From Chloroflexales bacterium (GTDB lineage: Bacteria > Chloroflexota > Chloroflexia > Chloroflexales > Chloroflexaceae), in the NCBI GenBank assembly GCA_013336035.1, contig JAAXUL010000642.1:1-5171 (forward strand): 5,171 nt of DNA, written 5' to 3'. The notes beneath the pieces are model-generated. The model searched no databases. It was not told the origin of the DNA and saw nothing but the letters and a program-made list of their open reading frames with translations. The position numbers and the translations under genes were made by a program. Below, piece after piece: positions 1 through 5,171 of the stretch (position 1 is its first letter; each line of letters opens with the position of its first letter).

Positions 1-585
1 ACGTGTTTTGAGATGTTTCAGGACATAGGCGGCTGTTGGGTCGTAGTTCTCATTTGAGAAGGAGACAAAGTGATACCGCATGATGCTGTCTTCATCAAAC
101 TCTTTGTTCTTTATCAAAGTAACATTGATCCTCTCTCCAACGATCTTGATGTCATCATAGACCTCGAACATTGTGCTAAATTGATCGTTTATTTCATCGT
201 CCAGCTTCTTGTTCAAAGATCGATTCGAAAAGTAAATCAAGAGGCTCTTTGCCTTCTCCATATTTGAGAGGAGTTTTCCACGGTCATTAACTGTTTGAAA
301 AATCCGAATGGCGTCGCCTTCTGAATTTTCAACGAACTCCATCACCTCTAGTTTTTCTACGCACTTTAGAAATGCCAACTTGTCAACGATTTTGGGTTCA
401 GATGGAATCTCGAGTCTTTCCAGCATTTTGGTGTAGAACTGTTGAGGGGTGTCTCCTCTGCCACGTGGATAGTCAATGAAGAAAACCATGTGCCGAGCCG
501 CCTTAACCTCTTGATAGTAAACCTCATGGTTTGCTCGGCGCAGGATTCGACTTAATTCCTCGTCAAGATCTTTGCCTTTGACTTC
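1..585 (-). other. DUF262-like (GmrSD/SspE-type) domain segment, partial at both ends
   Basis: Residues about 705-899 of the ORF starting at 2697. The diagnostic stretch is FQTVNDRGKLLSNMEK (800-815), which corresponds to the F-E-T-L-N-D-R-G-x-P-L-S signature of DUF262 proteins. It is preceded by a helix and strand (KLAFLKCVEKLEVMEFVE, 774-791) and followed by KSLLIYFSNR and a charged helical part. DUF262 occurs in the GmrSD type IV restriction enzyme and in SspE, where it is linked to NTP-dependent DNA cleavage and phage defence. The usual N-terminal DGQQR motif does not occur in the roughly 95 residues before the signature, so the domain appears truncated at its start, and the end lies outside the window. 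Codon use is AT-richer (AAA, GAT, TTT, ATA) than in the adjoining MalT part. It may be foreign DNA joined by recombination or a contig join. The family call rests on recognised motifs, not on a search. Confidence 0.7.
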
Positions 586-2697
586 TGCGGCGTCGGTCAG
601 ATCGCCGATGGTCAGAGCCAGGCGGGCCTGCTCGGCGCCGAGCCAGTCGGCCAGGCGGCGCACGCCGGTGGCGCGGGCGTAGGCGACGGCCGAGACCATG
701 GTGGCGCGGGCGGCGGCGAGCTCGCCCCGGGCGCACTGGAGGCGGGCCAGGCCGATCGGCCCCATCAGCAGGATCTCGATATTCTCGCCCTGGCGCCCCA
801 GGCGCAGCCCGTCGCGCAGCAGCGTCTCGGCGGCGTCCAGGTCGTCCCACTCGTAGCGCAGCATGCCGAGGCCTACATAGGCGGTGCCGGCCACGGGCAC
901 AGGCCTGGGGGCGGCGCCCTCGCGCTGCGGGTAGAGGGCGGCCCCGCGGGCGATGGCGTCCTCGTAGGTGTGGGCCGCCCGGTGGAGCTGGCCGGCGCAA
1001 GCGTGCAGCTCGGCCAGCTGGCGCAGGGCGAAGATAGCGATGATCGGCATGCCGCCGGCCTGCCCGGCCCGGGCGGCCTCCTCGAGGGCGGGCGCCGCGG
1101 CGGCCATATCGCCCTGGAGGTAGGCGGCGTTGCCGAGCATGAGCGCGACGACCGCGCGCACGAGGATGCTGTCGTCGGGCAGGGCCGCCAGGGCGCGGCG
1201 GGCCAGGTCGATAGTGCGGCCCGTTTCGCGGCGCAGGCTGGCCACGGTCGCGCGCACGGCCAGGGCCTCGCTGGCGAGGTTGCGGGGCGTGTAGGGCGCC
1301 GAGAAGGGCGCGGGGGCGTCGGGGTCGCCGGTGTAGGTGGTGAGGGCAGCGTCGACGGCGGCCAGCGGGGCGTCGATGGCCTCGAACTGGCCGGCGATGG
1401 CCCGGGCCCAGGCCTCGATCAGGCAGAGGGCCGGGCGCGAGCGGGCCAGTCCGGGGGGCAGGGCGGCGAGCCAGCCGAGCACAGTGGCGACCTCGCTGCG
1501 CAGCAGCAGCGGGCGGCCCTCGCGCTCGACGAGGGCAGCGGCCTGGGCGAGGTCGCCGGCGGCGAGCAGGTGGGCCACGGCCTCGATCGGCAGGTCCGCC
1601 GCGGCGTACCAGTCGGCCGCGCGCCGGTGGAGCGCCGCCGGACGGCCCGGCTCCTCGCGGCGCAGGCGCTCGCGCAGGAACTCGGCGAAGAGCGCGTGGT
1701 AGCGGTACCAGCGCCGGTCCTCGTCCATGGGCATAATGAAGAGGCCATTACGCTCGATCTGCTCGAGCAGGGCCTGGCTGCCGCCAGGGGATTCCGCCCT
1801 TTGCCCTTCGTCCTCGGCCGGCGGGCCAAGCACAGCATCGCACAGCTCGGCGCAGAGCTGGTCGAGGATGCTGGTGTCGAGCAGGAAGCGCCGCACAGCG
1901 GGCGGCTGGCGGCGGAAGACCTCGTCGGCCAGATAGTCGTAGAGGTGGCGGTGGCTGGCGGCGAAGGCCGCGATACGGGCCTGGGGGTCGTCGCTGCCGC
2001 GCAGCGAGTGGGCGGCCAGGGCCAGGGCGCCGGCCCAGCCCTCGGTGCGGGCGGCCAGGGCGGCCACCTCGGCGGGGGCCAGGCACAGGCCCTCGGCCCG
2101 GGCCAGCTCGTCCACCTCCTCGGCGGTGAAGCGCAGGTCGGCCACGCGCAGCTCGGCGAGCTGGCCGCGCAGGCGCCAGCGGGCCAGGGGCAGGGGCGGC
2201 TCGCCACGGCTGGCGAGCAGCACGCGCAGCCCCGGCGGCAGGTGGTCGATCAGAAAGGCCAGCCCGGCGTGGATCGGCTCGGCCGAGATCAGGTGGTAGT
2301 CATCGAGGGCCAGGACCACATCGCGGTCGAGGCGCTCGAGCTCGTCGAGCAGGGCGCCGATCACCACCTCGGAGGAGGGGGGCGTGGGTGACTGGAGCAT
2401 CGAGTGGGCGTGGTCGCCCACGCCGGGGGCCACCTTGTCGAGGGCCGCGGCCACGTAGCCCCAGAAGCGCGTCGGGTCGTTGTCGCGCTCATCCAGCGAG
2501 AGCCAGGCGACGCCGCCCGCGGCCCCGGCGGCCCACTGGCCCAGCAGCGTCGTCTTGCCGAAGCCGGCGGGGGCGACCACAAGGGTCAGGCGGGCGCGGA
2601 CCTGGGCGCCAAGCCAGGCGGCCAGGCGGGCGCGAGGGACCAGCCCCTCGCGCGGCGGGGGGGGCGTCAGCTTGGCGGCCAGTGCGAGTGCGAGCAT
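1..2697 (-). CDS. MalT/LuxR-type STAND ATPase with TPR-like region, fused in frame to a DUF262-like segment (3' end outside window)
   Basis: I read this frame codon by codon from ATG 2697 to base 1 and found no stop, giving 899 visible residues. Residues 8-22 match the usual MalT-family opening (KLTPP...GLVPR). Walker A is APAGFGKTT (42-50), followed by WLSLDERDNDPTRFW (65-79). Walker B is VVLALDDYH (127-135), then ASRGEPPLPLARW (162-174) and RTEGWAGAL (217-225). The winged-helix part contains YDYLADEVF (253-261) and WYRYHALFAEFLR (330-342). About 400-704 is an alanine/leucine-rich helical repeat region of TPR type. Such proteins are signal-dependent ATPase transcription regulators that normally end, near residue 800-900, in a LuxR helix-turn-helix. 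Here the homology stops near residue 704 and a DUF262-like sequence follows, so a DNA-binding role is not supported. The start is chosen because the family motif begins within ten residues of it. sfsA lies 36 bases upstream on the same strand. STAND identity is very secure; the integrity of the fused gene is not. Confidence 0.85.
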   Translation of the reverse strand, partial: MLALALAAKLTPPPPREGLVPRARLAAWLGAQVRARLTLVVAPAGFGKTTLLGQWAAGAAGGVAWLSLDERDNDPTRFWGYVAAALDKVAPGVGDHAHSMLQSPTPPSSEVVIGALLDELERLDRDVVLALDDYHLISAEPIHAGLAFLIDHLPPGLRVLLASRGEPPLPLARWRLRGQLAELRVADLRFTAEEVDELARAEGLCLAPAEVAALAARTEGWAGALALAAHSLRGSDDPQARIAAFAASHRHLYDYLADEVFRRQPPAVRRFLLDTSILDQLCAELCDAVLGPPAEDEGQRAESPGGSQALLEQIERNGLFIMPMDEDRRWYRYHALFAEFLRERLRREEPGRPAALHRRAADWYAAADLPIEAVAHLLAAGDLAQAAALVEREGRPLLLRSEVATVLGWLAALPPGLARSRPALCLIEAWARAIAGQFEAIDAPLAAVDAALTTYTGDPDAPAPFSAPYTPRNLASEALAVRATVASLRRETGRTIDLARRALAALPDDSILVRAVVALMLGNAAYLQGDMAAAAPALEEAARAGQAGGMPIIAIFALRQLAELHACAGQLHRAAHTYEDAIARGAALYPQREGAAPRPVPVAGTAYVGLGMLRYEWDDLDAAETLLRDGLRLGRQGENIEILLMGPIGLARLQCARGELAAARATMVSAVAYARATGVRRLADWLGAEQARLALTIGDLTDAAEVKGKDLDEELSRILRRANHEVYYQEVKAARHMVFFIDYPRGRGDTPQQFYTKMLERLEIPSEPKIVDKLAFLKCVEKLEVMEFVENSEGDAIRIFQTVNDRGKLLSNMEKAKSLLIYFSNRSLNKKLDDEINDQFSTMFEVYDDIKIVGERINVTLIKNKEFDEDSIMRYHFVSFSNENYDPTAAYVLKHLKTR
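570..605. other. Composition and protein-family breakpoint within an open frame
   Basis: On the left the DNA is about 40-45 % GC; on the right it rises to about 75 % within roughly 20-30 bases. The minus-strand frame stays open across the join: ARLALTIGDLTDAA still fits the MalT-family TPR pattern, and from E705/V706 (about base 585) the codons and residues turn lysine-rich. A short direct repeat, ggtcaga, lies at 595-601 and 610-616 close to the join. Confidence 0.75.
2657..2664. repeat. G8 homopolymer (C8 in coding sense) near the start of the STAND gene
   Basis: Eight consecutive G on the plus strand lie in codons 12-14 of the STAND ATPase, within the PPPP stretch of KLTPPPPREGL. The present length keeps the frame that gives the correct family motifs on both sides, so it is probably the true length. 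A one-base change would knock out the gene. Confidence 0.85.
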
Positions 2698-2703
2698 AGC
2701 CCT

Positions 2704-2709
2704 ATTGTA
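2704..2709 (-). promoter_or_regulatory. Candidate -10 element (TACAAT) for the STAND gene, possible leaderless transcript
   Basis: In minus-strand sense TACAAT is followed by agggct and then the ATG at 2697. A start site six to seven bases after the -10 would fall on or next to the ATG, giving a leaderless mRNA. This fits the lack of a properly spaced Shine-Dalgarno. No convincing -35 is seen about 17 bases upstream, so the call is tentative. Confidence 0.4.
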
Positions 2710-2733
2710 CACCGGCGGCAGCCCGATTGGGCC

Positions 2734-3474
2734 TCACCGCCACTCGGTGTTGGGGATGGCGTCAGGCGAGGTGTAGATCGGCACCGGGGGGCCGAGGGTC
2801 AGGCCCTCGGGGGTGAGCGGGCAGAGGTAGGCGTAAGTCTCGACGCCGGAGGTGATCGCGGCGCGGAGCGCGCGGGCGAAGGCGGGGTCGACATCCTCGT
2901 CGGGGACGAGGGCGGTGGCGCGGTGGCGCTGGATGATAAAGACCACGGCGCAGCGCTGGCCGCTGCGGGCCATCTGGGCCAGGACATCGAGGTGCTGACG
3001 GCCGCGCTCGGTGGGGGCGTCGGGGAAGCGTGCCAGGCCGCCCTCGACCTTGCCGACGGACCTCACCTCGAGCACGCAGCTCGCCAGGCCCTCGCCCAGG
3101 CGAAAGTCAAAGCGATGCACGCCGATCGTCACATCGCGCTGGACCTTGGTGTAGCGGGCGAACTGGGGCAGGGCGCTGACCGAGAGGGCCGCCACGACCA
3201 GTCGGTTAGGCAGCTGTGTGTCGAGCGAGACCAGCTCGTCGCCGCTGTAGACCCCCACCACCTGGTAGGAGGTCTTGCGGCCGATCTCGTCGCGTGGGGC
3301 GAGCAGCAGGCGCGCGCCGGGGGTGAGCAGATCGACCAGGCGGCCTCGATCAGCCATATGGGCCCGGATCACCCGCCCGCTAAGGCGCGCCTCGACCAGG
3401 AGCTGATTCGGGCGAGCAAGGAAGGTCGCCTCGGTCGGAGGGCCGGTAGCAGTGAGAGGCACACGGACAAGCAT
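2734..3474 (-). CDS. sfsA: SfsA family protein (sugar fermentation stimulation protein A)
   Basis: A 246-residue protein, close to the 234 residues of E. coli SfsA. The N-terminal part (about 14-85) is the OB-fold-like region with AHMADRGRLVDLLTPGARLLL-type sequence (38-58), and TQLPNRLV (86-93) matches the conserved N-R-L segment. The C-terminal part is the nuclease-like domain: RFDF (121-124), CVLEVRSV (133-140), then FPDAPTERGRQHL (150-162), the most diagnostic stretch, followed by AVVFIIQR (176-183). SfsA was named for stimulating maltose use in E. coli; it binds DNA and resembles PD-(D/E)xK nucleases, but its biochemical role is unsettled. The usual E-x-K appears here as E136-V-R138. The frame is open further upstream, to an ATG at 3603, but those 43 residues cross the palindromic repeat and do not resemble the family, so ATG 3474 is preferred. 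No good Shine-Dalgarno precedes it. glgA lies upstream and the STAND gene 36 bases downstream, all on one strand. Confidence 0.93.
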   Translation of the reverse strand: MLVRVPLTATGPPTEATFLARPNQLLVEARLSGRVIRAHMADRGRLVDLLTPGARLLLAPRDEIGRKTSYQVVGVYSGDELVSLDTQLPNRLVVAALSVSALPQFARYTKVQRDVTIGVHRFDFRLGEGLASCVLEVRSVGKVEGGLARFPDAPTERGRQHLDVLAQMARSGQRCAVVFIIQRHRATALVPDEDVDPAFARALRAAITSGVETYAYLCPLTPEGLTLGPPVPIYTSPDAIPNTEWR

Positions 3475-3535
3475 AAAGAACCAGACTGGCGGCGAGTAGA
3501 TCCCGCCTGATGAAGGGCGCTCTTTGCCGAGCTCA

Positions 3536-3544
3536 AGTATACCA
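3536..3544 (-). promoter_or_regulatory. Candidate extended -10 promoter of sfsA (TGG-TATACT)
   Basis: Minus-strand sense reads TGGTATACT, an extended -10 (TGn followed by a near-consensus hexamer) about 60 bases upstream of ATG 3474. There is no recognisable -35, which an extended -10 can do without. It sits in an AT-richer island just after the palindromic repeat, so sfsA may be transcribed independently of glgA. Confidence 0.45.
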
Positions 3545-3560
3545 CAGCAGGACGCCCGCG

Positions 3561-3617
3561 GGCCCTCCCCCCTCTCCTGCTGCGCAGCGGGAGAGGGGGG
3601 CAAAGGGGGTGAGGGCC
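3561..3617. repeat. GC-rich intergenic palindromic repeat
   Basis: Bases 3567-3577 are the exact reverse complement of 3590-3600 (11 bp, cccccctctcc / ggagagggggg). Apart from one mismatch (3578/3589), the stem continues as gct/agc around a gcgc loop (3582-3585). The outer arms 3561-3567 (ggccctc) and 3611-3617 (gagggcc) are also perfect reverse complements. The form is that of a dispersed REP-like or MITE-like intergenic palindrome; I recall similar c-rich/g-rich elements in Chloroflexia genomes, but cannot show copy number from one window. No U-tract follows it on either strand. Confidence 0.7.
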
Positions 3618-3644
3618 ACCAGCCACGATAGTGACGTGGCCCTC
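3611..3644 (-). terminator. Hairpin 13 bases after the glgA stop, possible terminator
   Basis: A perfect 9-bp inverted repeat, gagggccac (3611-3619) and gtggccctc (3636-3644), with a 16-base loop, begins 13 bases beyond the glgA stop codon. An overlapping 6-bp hairpin, gccacg / cgtggc (3622-3627 / 3635-3640), competes with it. There is no run of U after the stem in the glgA transcript, so classical intrinsic termination is uncertain. Confidence 0.45.
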
Positions 3645-3657
3645 GGGGGGCGCCGGC

Positions 3658-4872
3658 CTACTTCACGAGCGCCCGGTAGAGCTCAGCGGTCTTCTGGGCG
3701 ATCGCGTCCCAGCTGAAGTGCTCCTCGACGCGGCGGCGGCCATTGGCGCCAAAGCGCGCGCGCAGGGCGGGGTCGCGGGCGACACGATTGATCCCAGCGG
3801 CGAGGGCCGCCGAGAACGCGGCGGGATCCTCGGGGTCGAAGCCGCCGGGGCGCAGGTTCAGCTCGACCAGGATGCCGGTCTCCTCGGGGACGACCACCTC
3901 TTTGATCCCGCCGACGGCCGAGGCGACCACGGCGGTCTCGCAGGCCATGGCCTCGAGGTTGATGATGCCGAAGGGCTCATAGACCGAGGGGCAGCAAAAG
4001 ACGGTGGCGTGCGAGTAGAGCTGGATGACATCGGGGCGGGCCAGCATCTCGCGGATCCAGATCACATTGGGGTGACCCTCGCTGACGGCGGCGACCCGCT
4101 CCTGCATCTCTTTGCCGATCTCGGGGGTGTCGGGGGCGCCGGCGCAGAGCACCACCTGTAGCTCGGGGTCGATCTGGGGGATGGCGTTGACCAGATGGAT
4201 GATGCCCTTCTGGCGCGTGATGCGGCCGACGAAGAGCACGAAGGGCCGGGCCGGGTCTACCCCGTACTTCGTCAGGGCGTCGGTCGCCTCGGTCTTGCGG
4301 TACTCGTCCAGGTCGATGCCGTTGTAGATCACGTGGACCTTCTCGGGCGCGACGCTGAAGAGGCGCAGGATGTCGTCGCGGGTCTCCTTCGAGACGGCCA
4401 CAACGGCGTCGGCCTGCTCGATCGCGGTGCGCTCGATCCACGAGCTGAGGTGGTAGCCGTTGCCGAGCTGCTCGACCTTCCAGGGGCGCAGGGGCTCGAG
4501 CGAGTGGACGGTGAGCACGTAGGGGATGCCCCAGAGCTTGCTGGCGAGCAGGGCGCCCATATCGGTGTACCAGGTGTGGCAGTGGACGACGTCGGCGTCG
4601 AGGGTGTCCTTGGCCATCAGCAGCGAGCGGGCGAGGGCGTCGACCGCGCCGGTGTAGCGGGGGTCCGTGCCGCGCTTCGTCTCCTCCCACTGCGGGTAGC
4701 CGCGCACCGTCAGCTGCGGGTCGCCGACCTGCTGGTTGCCAAAGCAGCGCACCTCGACGGCCATAATCTTCGCCAGAGCCTGGCTGAGGTACTCGACGTG
4801 GACGCCGGCGCCGCCGTAGACGTTAGGCGGGTACTCGTTGGTGAAGAGCGCTACTTTGCGCAGGTCTCCCAT
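3658..4872 (-). CDS. glgA: GT4 glycogen synthase / alpha-maltose-1-phosphate synthase (Corynebacterium-type GlgA, GlgM)
   Basis: A complete 404-residue cytoplasmic glycosyltransferase with a GT-B fold. The N-terminal Rossmann domain carries TNEYPPNVYGGAGVHVEYL (11-29), whose glycine loop binds the sugar nucleotide, then HCHTWYTDM (97-105) and HSLEPLRPWKVEQLG (123-137). The C-terminal domain carries FVGRITRQKG (214-223, with R217 and K222 as the donor-phosphate contacts expected in the family), CAGAPDTPEIG (243-253) and the E-x7-E motif EPFGIINLE (E299, E307). It closely resembles mycobacterial GlgM (Rv1212c type), which joins ADP-glucose to glucose-1-phosphate to make maltose-1-phosphate, and which was formerly named glycogen synthase. 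It is shorter than E. coli GlgA (about 477 residues). Which acceptor is used cannot be read from the sequence; glgM is an equally fair symbol. The start is fixed by a good ribosome binding site. The product feeds storage alpha-glucan synthesis. Confidence 0.93.
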   Translation of the reverse strand: MGDLRKVALFTNEYPPNVYGGAGVHVEYLSQALAKIMAVEVRCFGNQQVGDPQLTVRGYPQWEETKRGTDPRYTGAVDALARSLLMAKDTLDADVVHCHTWYTDMGALLASKLWGIPYVLTVHSLEPLRPWKVEQLGNGYHLSSWIERTAIEQADAVVAVSKETRDDILRLFSVAPEKVHVIYNGIDLDEYRKTEATDALTKYGVDPARPFVLFVGRITRQKGIIHLVNAIPQIDPELQVVLCAGAPDTPEIGKEMQERVAAVSEGHPNVIWIREMLARPDVIQLYSHATVFCCPSVYEPFGIINLEAMACETAVVASAVGGIKEVVVPEETGILVELNLRPGGFDPEDPAAFSAALAAGINRVARDPALRARFGANGRRRVEEHFSWDAIAQKTAELYRALVK

Positions 4873-4877
4873 AACAG

Positions 4878-4883
4878 CTCCTT
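4878..4883 (-). promoter_or_regulatory. Ribosome binding site of glgA (AAGGAG)
   Basis: AAGGAG in minus-strand sense, five bases before ATG 4872. It is the strongest Shine-Dalgarno seen for the minus-strand genes and settles the glgA start. Confidence 0.8.
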
Positions 4884-4900
4884 AAAATATGCCGGCGCGC

Positions 4901-4923
4901 CGCCCCGCGGGGCGATGTCGCCC
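4901..4923 (-). promoter_or_regulatory. Overlapping small hairpins in the glgA leader
   Basis: Bases 4901-4914 form a perfect 14-bp palindrome (cgccccgcggggcg), and 4910-4923 a second inverted repeat (gggcga / tcgccc around tg). They share bases 4910-4914, so only one can form at a time in the glgA leader, about 20-50 bases before the ribosome binding site. In DNA this GC-rich, short palindromes also arise by chance. Confidence 0.3.
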
Positions 4924-4964
4924 AAGAGTCCCTCTGCTGCGTCGAGATGCGGAAAGCCAGCACT

Positions 4965-4970
4965 AGTATA
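4965..4970 (-). promoter_or_regulatory. Candidate -10 element of glgA (TATACT)
   Basis: TATACT in minus-strand sense, 92 bases upstream of the glgA ATG, the same hexamer as the one proposed for sfsA. No clear -35 is found 16-18 bases upstream. It would give a leader of about 85-90 bases containing the small hairpins. Confidence 0.4.
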
Positions 4971-5009
4971 CTCGATGCGGACGCCGCCGTTTACTGGCCC
5001 GGGCGGGGT

Positions 5010-5044
5010 TACGTACATCGCTACGTAGTTTGACCGATGTAGCG
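5010..5044. promoter_or_regulatory. Cluster of palindromes in the divergent spacer, possible operator
   Basis: The self-complementary hexamer tacgta occurs at 5010-5015 and 5022-5027, 12 bases apart. Inverted repeats overlap them: tacatcg (5014-5020) with cgatgta (5035-5041), and cgctac (5019-5024) with gtagcg (5039-5044). The cluster lies between the start regions of glgA and the plus-strand gene at 5120, where a shared regulator could bind. No known operator is recognised. Confidence 0.4.
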
Positions 5045-5107
5045 CAGCTGGGGAAACGGGTACGATAGGCCCAGCGAATGAGCGCGGTGGCGAGCCCAGC
5101 AGACGAT

Positions 5108-5112
5108 GGGAG
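5108..5112 (+). promoter_or_regulatory. Ribosome binding site of the plus-strand gene (GGGAG)
   Basis: GGGAG seven bases before ATG 5120, normal spacing. It is the main reason for calling the short right-edge reading frame a real gene start. Confidence 0.6.
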
Positions 5113-5119
5113 TAACGCT

Positions 5120-5171
5120 ATGAGCACAGGTTCTATTAATGAGCCGGCCTTCGAGGTCTCCCCTGCACCGG
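5120..5171 (+). CDS. Start of an unidentified gene, divergent from glgA (3' end outside window)
   Basis: ATG at 5120 opens a frame that stays open to the window edge, reading MSTGSINEPAFEVSPAP, 17 codons. A GGGAG ribosome binding site precedes it at good spacing. Too little is visible to assign a family: the visible part is polar, with no signal peptide or membrane segment yet. It is divergent from glgA across a 247-base spacer, so the two may share control sequences. A possible but weak -10 (TACGAT, 5061-5066) lies about 53 bases upstream, without a properly spaced -35. Confidence 0.6.
   Translation, partial: MSTGSINEPAFEVSPAP

Noticed and set aside
70..267. Plus-strand 65-codon frame in the AT-rich left end
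   Set aside because: The minus strand here encodes a recognisable DUF262 segment throughout, so this is a shadow.
970..2391. Long plus-strand open frame (473 codons) opposite the STAND gene
   Set aside because: Glycine/alanine/glutamine-rich with no family motif; it is the antisense shadow of a very GC-rich gene whose minus-strand frame carries clear Walker motifs.
2404..3510. Plus-strand frame of 368 codons opposite the STAND gene start and sfsA
   Set aside because: It spans two well-supported minus-strand genes and their spacer and has no recognisable domain; GC-rich antisense artefact.
3475..3603. Longer sfsA start at ATG 3603
   Set aside because: The extra 43 residues run through the palindromic repeat and the promoter-like TATACT and do not resemble SfsA.
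4195..5028. Plus-strand frame of 277 codons opposite glgA
   Set aside because: Antisense to the conserved GlgA motifs, low-complexity valine/aspartate/glycine composition and no ribosome binding site.
5030..5066. TTGACC (5030-5035) with TACGAT (5061-5066) as a promoter for the plus-strand gene
   Set aside because: The spacing is 25 bases, far beyond the usual 16-18, so they do not form one standard promoter.
1..5171. tRNA, rRNA, CRISPR array or insertion sequence
   Set aside because: No cloverleaf, rRNA core sequence, regularly spaced repeats or transposase motif was found on either strand.

Overview
The window looks like a piece of a very GC-rich bacterial genome, most likely a filamentous Chloroflexota (Chloroflexia) relative. 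That placement is an inference from protein style: an actinobacterial/chloroflexal GT4 glycogen synthase, a SfsA with the HMADRGRL variant, and a MalT-type STAND regulator. No marker gene confirms it. Most of the window is roughly 70-77 % GC by hand count, but about 1-585 drops to roughly 40-45 %.

Layout from right to left (nearly everything is on the minus strand). At 5120 a plus-strand gene begins and runs off the window; only 17 codons are visible. It is divergent from glgA/glgM (4872-3658), a complete 404-residue ADP-glucose-dependent glycosyltransferase with a clear ribosome binding site. The 247-base divergent spacer holds small palindromes and a candidate promoter. Downstream of glgA are a hairpin that could end transcription and a GC-rich palindromic repeat, then sfsA (3474-2734, 246 residues). 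After a 36-base gap comes a MalT/LuxR-type STAND ATPase with a TPR-like sensor (starts 2697).

The main surprise is at the left end. The MalT-type frame contains no stop from 2697 to base 1. Near residue 704 (about base 585) the protein changes abruptly, without a frame change, from an alanine-rich TPR-type protein to a lysine- and glutamate-rich segment with the FQTVNDRGKLLSN signature of DUF262 (GmrSD/SspE-type) proteins. The base composition changes at the same point. The LuxR DNA-binding domain expected at the end of a MalT homologue is not seen, and the N-terminal DGQQR part of DUF262 is absent. This is either a recombination-made gene (conceivably a STAND-NTPase/defence-effector fusion) or a chimeric contig join. 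The sequence alone cannot decide, and the artefact is a serious possibility.

Functionally, the three identifiable GC-rich genes share a loose carbohydrate theme: GlgM/GlgA makes maltose-1-phosphate or alpha-glucan, SfsA was first described as stimulating maltose use in E. coli, and MalT is the maltodextrin regulator archetype. Whether they are co-regulated is speculation; each appears able to have its own promoter.
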